A stretch of 64,000 nucleotides of DNA from the NCBI RefSeq assembly GCF_029931775.1, contig NC_079328.1:12585001-12649000 (forward strand), written 5' to 3'. Below are positions 1 through 11,905 of the stretch, piece by piece. Every line of letters begins with the position of its first letter. The stretch's first letter is position 1. The notes below the pieces were generated by a model that had not been told where the DNA came from, did no database searches, and saw only the letters and a list, made by a program, of their open reading frames with translations. A program made the translations under genes and the position numbers. The DNA is from Euleptes europaea (taxonomy: Eukaryota; Chordata; Lepidosauria; Squamata; Sphaerodactylidae).

Positions 1-3000
1 ATTCTCGGTGGAGTCTATGGGGAGCTGAAAACGTTTAACAGTGATGATGAGTGGGCAGTGGTACCACCCAGTCACCCAAAAGGCAACTTATTGCAGTGTG
101 CAGCTTCTGATGTGGTTACAATAGCAGGTACAGATGTCTTCATGACCCCAGGAAACAGCTTTGCCCCCGGCCACAGGCAGTTATGGAGACCCTTACTATC
201 ATTTGAACAGAGCGAGCCATTGAAGTGTGGTGATCATGGATTAAATAGGGGTTTTTCATTTATCTTCCATGAAGACTTGCTAGAAGCTTGTGGTAATTTT
301 CAAGGTGAAGAGTCTGGGGTTGAATATTCATTCTCTTCCTTTGACTTGAATAATCCATTTTCACAAGTTCTTCATGTAGAATGTACATTTGAACCAGAAG
401 GAATTGCATCCTTCAGCCCTTGCTTTAAACCCAAATCTATCCTTTGCTCTGATTCCGATAGGGAAGTTTTTCATCCTAGAATATGTGGTGCTGGGAGGAC
501 ACAGTACAGAGCGATACGGATTTCTCCAAGGACTCACTTCCGCCCAATTTCTGCATCTGAACTTTCTCCATGTGGTGGGAGCGAGTCTGACTTTGAATCA
601 GAGAAAGATGAGGGGAATATTGCTGCCCCTCCTCAAGCCGAAGTGTTTGATGATCCACAAGCAGACCTCAAGCCACTGGAAGAGGATGCAGAAAAAGAAG
701 GGCATTATTACGGCAAGTCAGAGCTTGAGTCTGGGAAGTTCCTTCCTAGGTTAAAAAAGTGCGGAATGGAAAAGAGCGCCCAGACATCTCTGGATTCCCA
801 GGAAGAGTCATCTGGAGTGTTGCTGTCAGAAAATGAGAATTCTTGCTTGGAGTGCAGTATGAATGAACTACAAGACATGAGGGCTGTGGAAAGCTCTCAG
901 ATGAGTTGCAATGTTGTGGAGCCACAAGAAGAGGAAGACAAGTCTTGCAGTTGTAAAGATGACTCGCACACAGATAATCTTGTTTCTCCAGCACAGCCGA
1001 AAGAGGTACCTGTTTGTAGAATATATGTCTAGTTTTTTTTTTTACCTGTAACTAAAAGTTGCTAGAAACACCTTTTTAGTCATATGACTATTTAGTCATG
1101 TGGCTATATAGTAGTAGGCAAGCCATGTCTGGATGCACCCAGCTCTGCAGAGCTAGGAGGTGCATGCAGATGGCCCTGGCTTGGCCCGGCAGAACTGCTG
1201 GAGGCGCCCAGTCAAGCTGGGCAAGGGGTGGGGCTGGCCAGCCCTTTCTCCATCCCTCCCTCCTTCCCTCCCTCCTTTGTGGGGGCAGGCCCTGGGCAGA
1301 CCCAGGGGGTGAGAGCCTTGCTCGGGGCCATTTTTTCCTCCCAGTCCACTCCTGATGGGGGTGTTCATTAAAGAGGGGATTGTGCAAGATTTAGTGAAAA
1401 AGTTGGCTGGATCCAACCCAAGGTGTTTAAAGTTAGAGGCCGCAATCCAGACTTCAGCTGTATATAAACTTTGGGATATTTGGTGAAGTACACACATGTG
1501 AGACGTGAAGCCGAGATGTCTGGGTTTGAATCCCAAGCATAGCTGTGAAGCTCACCGAATGGCCCGTCACTCTCTTAGACAGGGTTGCTTTGAGGGAAAA
1601 TAGAGCAGCAGAAGTGTGAGGTATGCTACCCTGGGCTCCCTGCAGGAAGGATAGAGTAAAATGTATTTAAAATGATTTTTAAAAAGGTGCACACAATTTG
1701 TGGTTGCTCTGAGGCTTTGAGACAAGAGACCTTGTGGAATGTGGGGCCTAGAGTTATTGTTGTATGGTAAGCATCACTGAAAATGAATTAGTTACCTCTT
1801 AATTACCTGTAATTACTGTCTTAGCCAAGCATAAAAGGACTTTTTTTGCTTACCCTTTAAGTTGAAAAGTTGAACTGGTTCCAGTTCTTGTGTAAGTGAC
1901 AACTGGAATAAGGTTATTATTGCTAGATGTAGCCACAGGAACTGCTTATTGGCAGTCATGGCCAGTTTGTGAAAACTCAGTAATACTAAATGGCTTGGAT
2001 CCAGCCAAGCACCTATGGAAGGTGCTAGCCTATGCAGAGTCTTGTGGGAGGGAGGGAGTTGTTAGTTTCCTGCATTGGGCAGAGGGTTGGATTAAATGAC
2101 CATTGTGGTCCCTTCCAACTCTATGATGTGATGATTCTACCCTCCCTTCTGCTGAGCAACCCAGTTAACATCTGAAAAGCTGGAGGTCACAGGACCCACA
2201 TGGGCACAAAGCCATGTGGCCTGGAGGGCTGAATTGGGGGTGGGGAGCTGGGTGAAATAGCCTCACCATCCCTTACACCAATGGAAGCCCTGCTGGCAGA
2301 AAAGGTCAGCGAGGCAGTTTCATCCAGTACTCCCCCTCTTTACTACAGCCAGCCCCCCAATTACGTGGTTTTATATCTACATGGGTCCTGGGATCTCCAG
2401 TGCCAGCTTTCCCTAGGACAGATATGTGTGTGCCCTTACTCATTTCTTTCATTGAATCTAAAGACAAAATTGGTATGTAGGTTGCTGGGTTAAAGTTCAT
2501 ATTCTCTGTGCAAAAAGGAGATGAGCATTGAAGGTCAGTGATTGAGACGTTAAGCCCCCCTGGGTGATTTGGGTAGAGGTATGATAACGAATTTTGTAAT
2601 GTGCATTGAATGATGTCACTAACTTTTCAAATTAAAAAAAACACACATTGGAGTGGTGAGTTTGGAATCTAAAAAAAAAAAATCCCAGTGGCAGAAGTTT
2701 GATGATGCCTCTTTCTGGTTTAGAGCCAGCTGTGCTGCCATAATGACAGCACCTTCAACTGCAGTGGCCATCCCCACGCGCTTCTAGAATCCGGAGTTGT
2801 GGCAGGGCTGCAGTTCATCAGTCAGTTCAAGTATCTGTTCCAGTACTTGTTGCTCTGTGGAAAGCTTTCTGTTGATGAGCACTTGAGAAGTACCCTGATT
2901 TCTGACGGTCTGCCAATTTCTTACATGTAATTTCAGGCAGCGGTGTTTCCTTTCTTTTCTAGGGTAGGCCTGTACCTGTACTGTAAGTGGGATTCCAAAT

Positions 3001-6000
3001 AACACTTTTTTTTGGCCATCAAGTCACAGCTTGACTTGTGGCAACCCCGTGGGGTTTTTCAGGGCAAGAGATGTTCAAAGTTGGTTTCCCATTGCCTGCC
3101 TCTGCATTGTGACTCTGGTATTCCTTGGTGGTCTCTGATCCAAACACTAACCAGGGCTGACCCTGCTTCGTTTCTGAGATCTGACAAGATTGGGCTAGCC
3201 TGGGCCATCCACGTCAGAGCAATAATTCATTTAGAAATTCCTATTCTACACACAAACCCTGCTGTTCTTCTCCCTGTCTGATGTCAGATTTCTCTTAGAC
3301 TTTGTGTTCATTAGAGACCTTCTCTTACCCCATTTTCACCAGTTTAAACAAATGCAGTTCAGCCAATCCTCTCTCAAGCAGCTGCCTTGTGATTTATTTG
3401 GGAAGTGCATAATGTATTAAGAGGGCAGAAGTTAAACATCTGGCCAGTATTATACCCCTAACTCCTCAACTCTCGGGAAGTGATATACGAGGGCTTTCTA
3501 AGGAGGGCATGGCATCCATCTTTTAGGATGTGATTGTGTGTAGAACCTCCACTTCTCCTTTTTGACAGATTAAGCACTGTCCATTAGGGTTGCCAACCTC
3601 CAGGTGGTAAATAAAAAACAAGGGCACCTCCGTGCCTATACCATGAGGTTTGGAAATTAGCACGGGAGAAGTGGTACAAAGAAGCACATAGACGGGGTAC
3701 AAAGTAGCAAATATATAATAGGTGACAATAACAAGAAAGACAAAAACAAGTGTACAACATAGAATCTTAACTACTAAGTTGCTAAATATATACAAAGATA
3801 CAAGGTAAGTAGGAAGTAATTTTTTTGGTGCAAAGCAGGAGGCAAAAGTCCTCTTCTGGATTTCAATGATAACCAGTTCCTTTAGGATATCCAGTTGCAG
3901 GAATAAATCCAAGAAATGGGGGACGGCCTTTTCACATTCTTTTCTTCAGCCCCATAGCATGTCCTATATTTAGATATATTATTTTAAAATAGTACCAATA
4001 TAGTTTAACCACCAACATCAAAATATAATAAAAAATACATACTTACATCCATTTTGTAGTAAATCAATTACATAGAAAAATAGTCTGTTTCAATTCAATC
4101 TTCTACAGCAGCAATGTAAACCAGTTCCCAATGGGATACAAGTATGGCAGAAACTATTCCTTCTTACTCACAGTTAAATACAGAACAGGTGTTAGCACAT
4201 AGCTCCCCAAGTGCATATTCTCTCTGAGTTACCGTATATACTCTACAAAAGGAGAACCTACTGATGCTGACAACTATCGTATGCTGTTTAAATCATATGA
4301 AACAAGAAAGGTCATTTTCAAGATTCAGACCCCTAGGTTTAACTGAATCAAAAAGATGGATGAAAAAAGCCTCTTTCTGTCTTAAAATTCTTTCTGTATT
4401 TCTTTTATCAAAGCGTTTTCCTTTTAAATGCCAAATGCCAAAAAAGCGGAGGTCGTTTTCAGAATGGCGAGCCGCAATGAAATGGTCGACTACCGGGGCA
4501 CTGGAAAGCTTCACGCGTATGAGTGCACGATGTTCCAATATTCTATTTTTGATGGGTCTGCTAATGTGGATTTTTAAACATCGGGTCTAGCATTAGACCC
4601 ATCAAAAATAAAATATTGGAACATCATGCACACATAAGCGCTAAGCTTTCCAGTGCCCCGGTAGTCGACCATTTCATTGCGGCTCGCCATTCTGAAAATG
4701 ACCTCCGCTTTTTTGGCATTTGGCATTTAAAAGGAAAACTCTTTGATAAAAGAAATACAGAAAGAATTTTAAGACAGAAAGAGGCTTTTTTCATCCATCT
4801 TTTTGATTTAGTTAAACCTAGGGGTCTGAATCTTGAAAATGACCTTTCTTGTTTCATATGATTTAAACAGCATACGATAGTTGTCAGCATCAGTAGGTTC
4901 TCCTTTTGTAGAGTATATACGGTAACTCAGAGAGAAGATGCACTTGGGGAGCTATGTGCTAACACCTGTTCTGTATTTAACTGTGAGTAAGAAGGAATAG
5001 TTTCTGCCATACTTGTATCCCATTGGGAACTGGCTTACATTGCTGCTGTAGAAGATTGAATTGAAACAGACTATTTTTCTATGTAATTGATTTACCAAAC
5101 TTCCAGGTGGTAGCTGGAGATTTCTCACTATTACAGTTGATCTCCAGGTGACAGAGATCAGTTCACCTGGAGAAAAATGGCCGCTTTGGATGGTGGACTC
5201 TATGGCATTATACCCCACTGAAGTCCCTCCCCTCCCCAAACCCCTCCCTCCTCAGGCTCCACCCACAAAATCACCAGGTGTTTATCAACCCAGAGCTGGC
5301 AACCCTACTGTCCATGTCCCTGCAAGGCAGTCAACATGGGCTTTAACATTTACCTTAAAAGAGCTAAAAGCATAAAGAGAGAAAGAGATGAAACATGATG
5401 CTTTGGAACCATGTGCAATATGAAAGTACGTGCAGGAGAAAAATCATAGCCAAGAATACATTGCATATCAACATTCTCAGTAAAATTTACTCAGTTTTAT
5501 TAGCATGATTAGTATATAGAACCAGTGAAGATAAGATTGAACCATTTAATATTGTAACACAAATGCCATCACAGCTTTTTTTAACGTACAGATTAATCTT
5601 AAGCCACAACTGTGTTGCATTGCTTTGTGGAGAGATGGGCCATTTGCTTTAAACTGAAACACAGTTATTCTCCAAACAGTTTCCTGGATTGAATAACGAT
5701 CTTCAGAAAATAAGCTACAATCAAGCAAAGCAGTGCTGGTGGGAGAAAGCTCTCTATACCCCACTCTTCCCTACGCCACAGTATGAAGGTAGCAGCATCT
5801 TAATTTTAGCTGAAATGTAGAATAAGTTATGAACATGAACTAGATGGAAATAATCTAGGAAGTCGTTTTACCAAGGGGTGGAGAGAAGTTTGCCATCTTC
5901 TGCTTGCCTTGACTTCCATTCCGGCCAACAGTATGGTAAAATTCTAATCCCCTGCCGGAATGGTGGTTCGAGTCCTGACAGTCATCACATGGTAGGCAGT

Positions 6001-7479
6001 AGATGCCTTTCCTGCATAAGTAATGTGGGGATATGGCTGGTGAACATGCTCATGGGGTTGTCACAGATGCAGGGAAAGGCTGCTGGCGTAGCTATGCAGA
6101 TTTTTTGTTTCTACTGGCAATTTTGTTCTTTTCTGCTGGAAAAGGGACAAAGGCTCCATGATTATATTAATAATTAATATGTATTTACTAAAGTATTAAT
6201 ACCCCGCCTTTCCTCTTGGCTCAAGGCAGCTTGTTATGCTGGCCTAGCTGCAGCTGGTTTAGCAGGACTGTTGGGTTGACCTGTTGGGAGAAGATCCTGG
6301 CTCATCTATAAAACTACAAAGTAGTGAAAATAAGGAATACAGGGAAATTGACAAGAAGCTGCATTTTTAATCCATCCTTGTATTTAATCCTTTTTTGGCA
6401 AAGTAGAATTTGCCACAGAGGCCTCTTTCTTGTACTGGCTTGTATTGCAGTTCTCTGTGGCTTTTGACATTTTAAGTATTCTAATCGCAGATCTTTATTT
6501 AGCGCCTAATAAAGAATTTTGTCATTACATTTAATTGAAAGAAACAATTTGTAATAGAATTCCATTTTCTCTCCCCCATCCCCAATGAACTTCTCAAATA
6601 AAACTTTTAAAGAATGCTGTACAAGTGTCGAGAAGGAGAGTGGTATTGGAGAATGTACAGATATAAAAGAAATGCCGCACAGTGAAGAACATCTTTTAGA
6701 TATTAATATGGTAAGCTTTTTGAGTCCCTATGGCATTTATTTCAACAGTCACTTGACCAGATATAAAACAATTTGGACTGTATACATTTCTCCTCTTCAT
6801 AGTAAAACCATTTCATTCGTAGAAATTGTTGCCCAGAATGGGATATGTCTGTCTGAAATGAACGTGATTTTTGCAAAATAAAATCATGCCATGTTATGAT
6901 TTCTTAAAAGGTTGTTTTAAGGTGTCAAAGACATCGGGGAAAGCTTCTTTTTTTTTTAAAGTACATCCAGTAAATTAATGTGAAAGGCCAGGATCCAAAG
7001 AAACACTTGAGTGACAGGAAAGTTCTTTCCGTTGTGGGGTGGGAGAGTTGTTGATTTCCCTTCTCAAACATAAGTATGTTGCTTTGAATTCCTCTTTGGA
7101 TTTAGTAACCCCACGGGGATGCACTGGGAAAAGTCTTATCCAGGTATTCTTTTGGATGCAGGCCAAGATGTGAATCTAAAAATGTATTTATGTAGCGGGG
7201 TTACTTTGCTCTGGGAGCAATGTTCTTTAACATTCTTCTCCTTTTTTGTAAATACACAATTTTCTGCATTTAACAACTTTTAAAAACATGAATCCGTAGG
7301 TTTCTTCTGTTCACGAAGCAAGATGTGCAAACCCGAGAAGCTGCGAAACAAAATCAAATGGCTTCAGGAAGAAACTCTACTCTAGTGACAGCACCAGCTC
7401 TGAAGGCACAGCGTCAGAAGGAGGAAATGGATGGGTGGATCCTTGCGAAGAAGAGCTTTTTTCTCGAACTCACTTGTAA
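1..7479 (+). CDS. KIAA0232: KIAA0232, C-terminal part (last four coding exons)
   Basis: Uncharacterised vertebrate protein (DUF4603); no biochemical role is established. Coding exons: <1-1005, 5680-5788, 6613-6710 and 7300-7479, all with GT-AG borders and compatible phases (0, 1, 0). The first exon opens with ILGGVYGELKTFNSD and continues through VVTIAGTDVFMTPGNSFAPGH, RISPRTHFRPISASELSP and ADLKPLEEDAEKEGHYYGK, matching the human protein as I recall it almost without gaps. The 109-nt second exon was found by its WWEKALYTPLFP motif, which has no usable start codon and is invisible to ORF finders. The last exon ends in EEELFSRTHL and stop, as in human. The region is acidic and serine-rich with no membrane segment. 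The 5' part of the gene lies left of the window. Known in human as the neighbour of TBC1D14 on 4p16. Confidence 0.95.
1085..2140. repeat. SINE and CR1-type fragments in a KIAA0232 intron
   Basis: 1470-1690 resembles a tRNA-headed, MIR/CORE-like SINE (B-box-like GGTTTGAATCC). 1985-2140 is a CR1/L3-type 3' end: the phrase GGTCCCTTCCAACTCTATGAT followed by a short ATGAT-rich tail is diagnostic. 1085-1380 is a GC-rich segment with purine/pyrimidine tracts that I cannot classify. Confidence 0.55.
3011..3215 (-). repeat. 5S rRNA-derived SINE with BovB-like tail
   Basis: Read on the minus strand, the head matches the internal promoter part of 5S rRNA (GATCTCAGAAACGAAGCAGG, then TTAGTGTTTGGAT, then GAGACCACCAAGG), and the end carries the tail seen on BovB-mobilised SINEs (GGGTTGCCACAAGTCAAGC). 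A plus-strand relative lies at 38356-38580. SINEs of this 5S-headed, BovB-tailed type are known from squamates. Confidence 0.8.
3585..5307. mobile_element. hAT-like MITE carrying an inverted duplication of a Penelope-like element tail
   Basis: The outer ends are TAGGGTTGCCA and its inverse, flanked by a perfect 8-bp duplication CTGTCCAT (3577-3584 and 5308-5315), as hAT-type elements make. Inside it, after the phrase TCCAGGTGGTA (repeated where the MITE resumes near 5102), sits foreign sequence whose core is a palindrome: arms 4060-4566 and 4590-5095, about 500 bp each and nearly identical, with a spacer of about 23 bp. Each arm encodes, running outward, about 80 residues ending in EAFFIHLFDLVKPRGLN and DLSCFI, which resembles the C-terminal end of the GIY-YIG region of Penelope-like retroelements. 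It is a fragment, not a whole element. Confidence 0.7.
4060..5095. repeat. 1-kb imperfect palindrome, two Penelope-like tails head to head
   Basis: The arms match over about 500 bp with only scattered differences (for example ACGCGTATGAGTGC against GCACACATAAGCGC near the centre). The coding tails run outward, on the minus strand in the left arm (4293-4538) and on the plus strand in the right arm (4616-4861). Inverted and tandem partial copies are typical of Penelope-like insertion. Confidence 0.8.
6180..6310 (+). repeat. Short interspersed repeat fragment
   Basis: TACCCCGCCTTTCCTCTTGG followed by CTCAAGGCAGCTT is a phrase that recurs in the window (compare 21443-21485), so this is a repeat remnant in a KIAA0232 intron. 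Its family is uncertain. Confidence 0.45.
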
Positions 7480-9820
7480 AAGTACAAAGTAAAAACCGAT
7501 GGTTAAGATTAGCCTGAGATGGAAAACTCTCTTCCTGAGAATCTGTAATTTGAAAACAAATTGAGTTTCCCCTTCAGTTAATGGATTCAGAAGTGTATTT
7601 ATCTTTCTCTTCTTGGTATTTTTATTTTTCAGTAGTTGGGGCACTGCCCCACTGGAAGGCTTTTCTTTTCTCCCTCCAAACTCTTGGCTTCTTGGCTATT
7701 TGGACCTAGAGTAGATTGTGTTGTCAAATCAAGAATGGATGTGCATGTGATTTGTCTTGGTAGTATCACTGCTCTTTTGCATTCTAGCTGCAGTTACTTT
7801 TATTTTGAACTGTAGCCCTATCAGTATTACTATCTTACTAGCATTGCAGTGTCTACAACTATTCAGAGATTTTAATCTTTTAGCACATTAGGTTTGTTCT
7901 TTAAGATTTGGGAGATAAATACTTAACACTGTAATCTATCAGTGCCTTTCTGAATGTGGGCGGAAAGCGTGTGTGGTGTGTCCAGTCTTCAAGATCGCAT
8001 AACTTTGGAGTAGAAATACTAGGGCTGTGCTTTAGAGACTTTCAGAAACTGTGTTTTCTATGCTATGATCTCTCTTCTTGACTCAGACGAACACAGTTGT
8101 TTGTTTCCTTCTTGCTAACTGAGGACTTCAAGGATTTTTGTAGGCAAGGGGGAAAAACCCATAATTTTCTCTCCCCTCCCACCCCACTTTCCCTCTTGTT
8201 TGTCTTTATCTTTCAGGGTTGGGTGTTGTAAAGTGAATAATTAAAAGCAAGTGACACTTAACTGACAGATCCTTGGCACACTTCTTCAAAGGAAGCTCTG
8301 TTGATTCAGTGGAACTTACTTGTAGCTAAGTGTGCCTCGGATAGTGTCCTTAAACTCCCTGGGGAAATGAATGGGCTGTGAATCTTGTCACAAGCTACAG
8401 CAATTTGGTCTGAATGACTGAAGCCATCTTGGAGTCGACTGTTCAGCCTTTTATATCCAGAGGGTCAAAGGGTCCTTCGAAGTAAATCCAGTGGCTCCTG
8501 CAGTTAGCTATTCTTGTGGCTCTGATTTAGCAAAACTGGTAGCTAACTTTGTCTCCTGAGAGAATGTTAGGAGTAAGTTGTGTGTTGTAAGTGGGAGTGG
8601 GGAACATGCGTGATTGCAGTAGTGATTGTTGCTTTATGTGATCTGCTCTTAAAAGTTTATTTTAACATCGTCAATGCATCTGTCAAGCTGTAACTGTGCA
8701 AGACTATCAACTCCCTGTGCTACTAACGTATTATGCAAATCATATGAGCCAGGAGGAGCAATATTGGTTTTTACCATTTCATAGTTAAAAAAATGATCTA
8801 TACAATAGTAGCATGTTTAAGACATCAGACAGTGCAGAAAGTTTACTATTGACTTGAAAATGCTAAGCCATTAATTTTGAGAGGCAAGAAACTCCTAACA
8901 ATTATATATAGTTGTTTGAAATGGTGAGCTAAACTGGCTTTGAAATTATATTCTGTGCTAGTGAGCTAAACTGAATTTGAGTTTTGTTGCCTTTTCTTAA
9001 TTGGTAGTACATGATTAAGATCTCGGGTATCAACACCTTCTAAGGTTGCATGTACCCTTTCTGTTGAAATTCAACTCTGTTGGCTTGGTTTGTACTTTAC
9101 AGGGAAATGTTATTAATAACTGCTTTTAAGCCACATTATTTTAGCATTCATTCAATGAATCTTTACCGCTTTTTTCTTATTTGAGATTCTGGATAAGTTT
9201 TTATATATTTACTTTCTTCTGGAGCTTCCTTTAAAAAATGTCATATAGCTCATGCACTGAGAATATTGTCTGTTGAGATGACAGCAAAAAGAACGAAACT
9301 GAGAAAATTCTAATGATTAACTAGAGTGTCATTATTAGAATAAGGAATGACCAAATGGGAATATTTGGGAGGGGACCCACACCTTTTTAACTCAGCTTAT
9401 TTAGGATAGAGATCTCAGTTGAAGGGTGGTGTTGATGTTGGTTACCTTATGATTTAACTATTTTAACACCTTTGAAAATTTACATGTTACATGTGTGGGC
9501 AATAAGAAAAAAATATTTATTTGTTTTCATAATTGAATGGGAAAATTTTGAAGCTTTCCAGTGAGAAGGTTGATGTGTGAGTTTGTGTTTTTGTTTTTCT
9601 GCAAGGATAATTTAAAAGTGGAGACGCTGAAATGCACTGTGGTATGAAGCGCATATCCATAGCACTGAAGTATCAGTTTTTCATTCCTGGGCTGAATTTT
9701 GTTTCTACTTTTTCGCTTCAAGTGCTTGTATTGTTCTGATTTCACATACACCAGAGTAACTGAATTTGTTTTTTGTGGAGTTACTTAACACCAAATAAAA
9801 GATAAAAGGACAGTTGCATT
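7480..9820 (+). other. KIAA0232: KIAA0232 3' untranslated region
   Basis: About 2.3 kb of AT-rich sequence follows the stop with no recognisable repeat and no credible ORF, and ends at an AATAAA (9794-9799) followed by a GT-rich stretch. A long, repeat-free 3' UTR fits a conserved regulated gene. The exact cleavage site is inferred. Confidence 0.7.
9794..9799 (+). terminator. Polyadenylation signal AATAAA of KIAA0232
   Basis: Canonical hexamer followed within 30 bases by a T/GT-rich segment, with repeats beginning soon after. Confidence 0.65.
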
Positions 9821-10184
9821 GTTTTGCTTTGTCTGTGTTCTTACAATCAGTGTACACAATTTCCGAATTTAAGATTAAGATGCTGCTAGTGAGTGGTAAA
9901 TTATCCAGACTTTCCTCCCCTCCCCTTTGTTGTTGAATTTCTTGTGGTAATACTGGCCCTTTCCCTTTTGAAATTGCAGTTGCAGAGAAGACTTCTGTTC
10001 CTGTCCTTTCATCTTAGGAACCTTGGATCTGTCAGCTCCCTTACCACCATTTTTGCAGCCTCTTAGATGAACTGTCTCTAAGCCCTCGGGCTGCACAGCT
10101 TCAACCACCCTTTCCTCTAACTTAGGAGGACTGAGTCATTACAGCAGAAACACTTTTTAAGATATAATTATTGCAACTCCCTGG

Positions 10185-11100
10185 CCACTATAGACCAATC
10201 AGCTTGCTATCAATACCTGGAAAGCTGTACGCAGCCCATCTATAATTGAAACTTTGTAGCTGGAGCTACAACTTGTCAGTAGCAGGTCCGGAACAAATTG
10301 GCTTTAAAAAGGGTTCCTCTACATTACATCATGCATATGTGCTCTCCTTTCTTGCCAATTAAATATACATCATATCCTAAGGGGAAATTGTTTACTGCTT
10401 TTATGGATCTTAAAGCGGCCTTTGATAACATCTCCCGCTCAAGGCTTTGGAACAAACTAACCAGTTGGGAATTCCTAAATAATTATTACATTTGATTGTT
10501 TCTTTGCACACCTCAATTACCTTGAGAGTAAGATGTCCTATAACTGGTCATTTCACAAATCTGGTCTCGGTTACAAAAGGAGTTAGACAGGGATGTATCC
10601 TGGCCCCTGATCTATTCAACCTCTATATTTATGATTTACCCAATAAATTGTAAGGAAATCATTTCTATGCTCCCAGCTTGGCTGTTCATTCAATACCAGT
10701 TTTACTTTATGCAGATGACACAGCCCTTCTTTCCTGCTCAAGGGTGGGATTAAGATGTCTTCTCCAAGCCTTTGCCTTGTACTTTCACAACAATCTTATT
10801 AATGATTAATTATGCTAAATCAAAAATCATGTGTTTTCAGAAATACCCATTCCTACAGAAAGTAAATCACTGGGTTCTGGACAGGCATAAGATTGAGCAA
10901 GTGTCAAACTTCAGCTACTTAGACTATTCTCTTTTTGCACTGGAACTGGAGTTATTTCAACTCACTAGAGCTCAGAGTCTCTTCTTAAACCTATTGTCTG
11001 TCAATGTCTCTCGGCATCTTATAGGATGCTCTTTTTTCCCCCTTCTCTGTGTACCATCAGGGTCTGTAACCACCTCTCACTGTTAATGCCCTGCCCACCT
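10185..11100 (+). mobile_element. LINE reverse transcriptase fragment
   Basis: Broken pieces of a non-LTR retrotransposon reverse transcriptase lie in order on the plus strand: YRPISLLSIPGKLYAAH (10190s), an EQIGFKKG-like piece, FMDLKAAFDNISRSRLWNKL (about 10400-10460), GVRQGCILAPDLFNLYIYDLP (10570-10640), and the catalytic LYADDTALLS (YADD at 10708-10719), followed by AKSKIMCFQ. Reading needs several frame changes and at least one stop, so it is a dead copy. The clade cannot be fixed by eye. It lies between KIAA0232 and CCDC96. Confidence 0.85.
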
Positions 11101-11529
11101 GTACTGCTACTGGTCTTTGACAACAGCTCATAAGAACTTCCACTCTACAAGCAACACTGATACAGTCAGGCTAGCTATAAGTCAGGGAATACTAACCCTA
11201 ACTTCAGCACTGGCTTATAAATCTAGGAGAGGAGAAATAATAAAGATAGAATGATGGCAGGCATACTCCGCTTGATGTTCCTGCAAATGAATGGAGAATG
11301 TAATTGGCCCACAGGTTTTATGATGGATAGGCCTGAAATAATTGCAGTATCAGTAACAGCTGGTTTTAAAAAAAATCTGTTGCCCACTATAGCAACAAAT
11401 TATCATATTCATTTATTTGGAAAATGTATGTGCTGTTTTTTAGAGTCCTGCTTGAGGTGGCTTACTAAGTAAAATAAAATAAAATTTTAAAACCCCATAA
11501 AATTATCAACATTTAAAATAAGCCATAAA

Positions 11530-11905
11530 AAAGCTAGCGTGGTGTAGTAGTTAAGAGTGGCAGACTCTAATCTGAAGAACTGGGTTCAGTTCCCCACTCC
11601 TCCACATGAAGCCTGCTGGGTGACCTTGGGCCAGTCATAATTCTCTCCAAACTCTCTCAGCCCATGTGGAGGCAGGCAATGGCAAACCATCTCTGAACAT
11701 CTCTTGCCATGAAAACTCTAGGGGTCGCCATGAGTCTGCTGTGACTTCTGGCCTCTGCTTAAAAACCTCCAAAGAAGGAAAGCCCACCATCTCCTGAGGA
11801 AGCCTGTACCACTGAGGAACCGCTCTAACTGCCAGAAAGTTCTTCCTAATGTTTAGCTGGAAACTCTTTTAATTTCAACCTGTTGAATGTATTAGGACCA
11901 CCCAA
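11530..11905. repeat. tRNA-headed SINE followed by a CR1 fragment
   Basis: 11535-11755 (+) starts like the local tRNA/CORE-type SINE (GGTGTAGTAGTTAAGAG, then GGGTTCAGTTCCCCACTCC, then GTGACCTTGGGCCAGTCA) but ends with a BovB-type tail (GGGGTCGCCATGAGTCTGC). 11760-11905 (-) reads on the minus strand like the CR1 phrase in which ATTAGGAAGAACTTTC occurs. Confidence 0.65.

Noticed and set aside
4264-4890. Two mirrored ORF sets as a host gene pair
   Set aside because: They lie in the palindrome arms and resemble a Penelope-like tail, not a host gene.
10298-10495. 65-aa ORF as a small gene
   Set aside because: It contains a piece of LINE reverse transcriptase.
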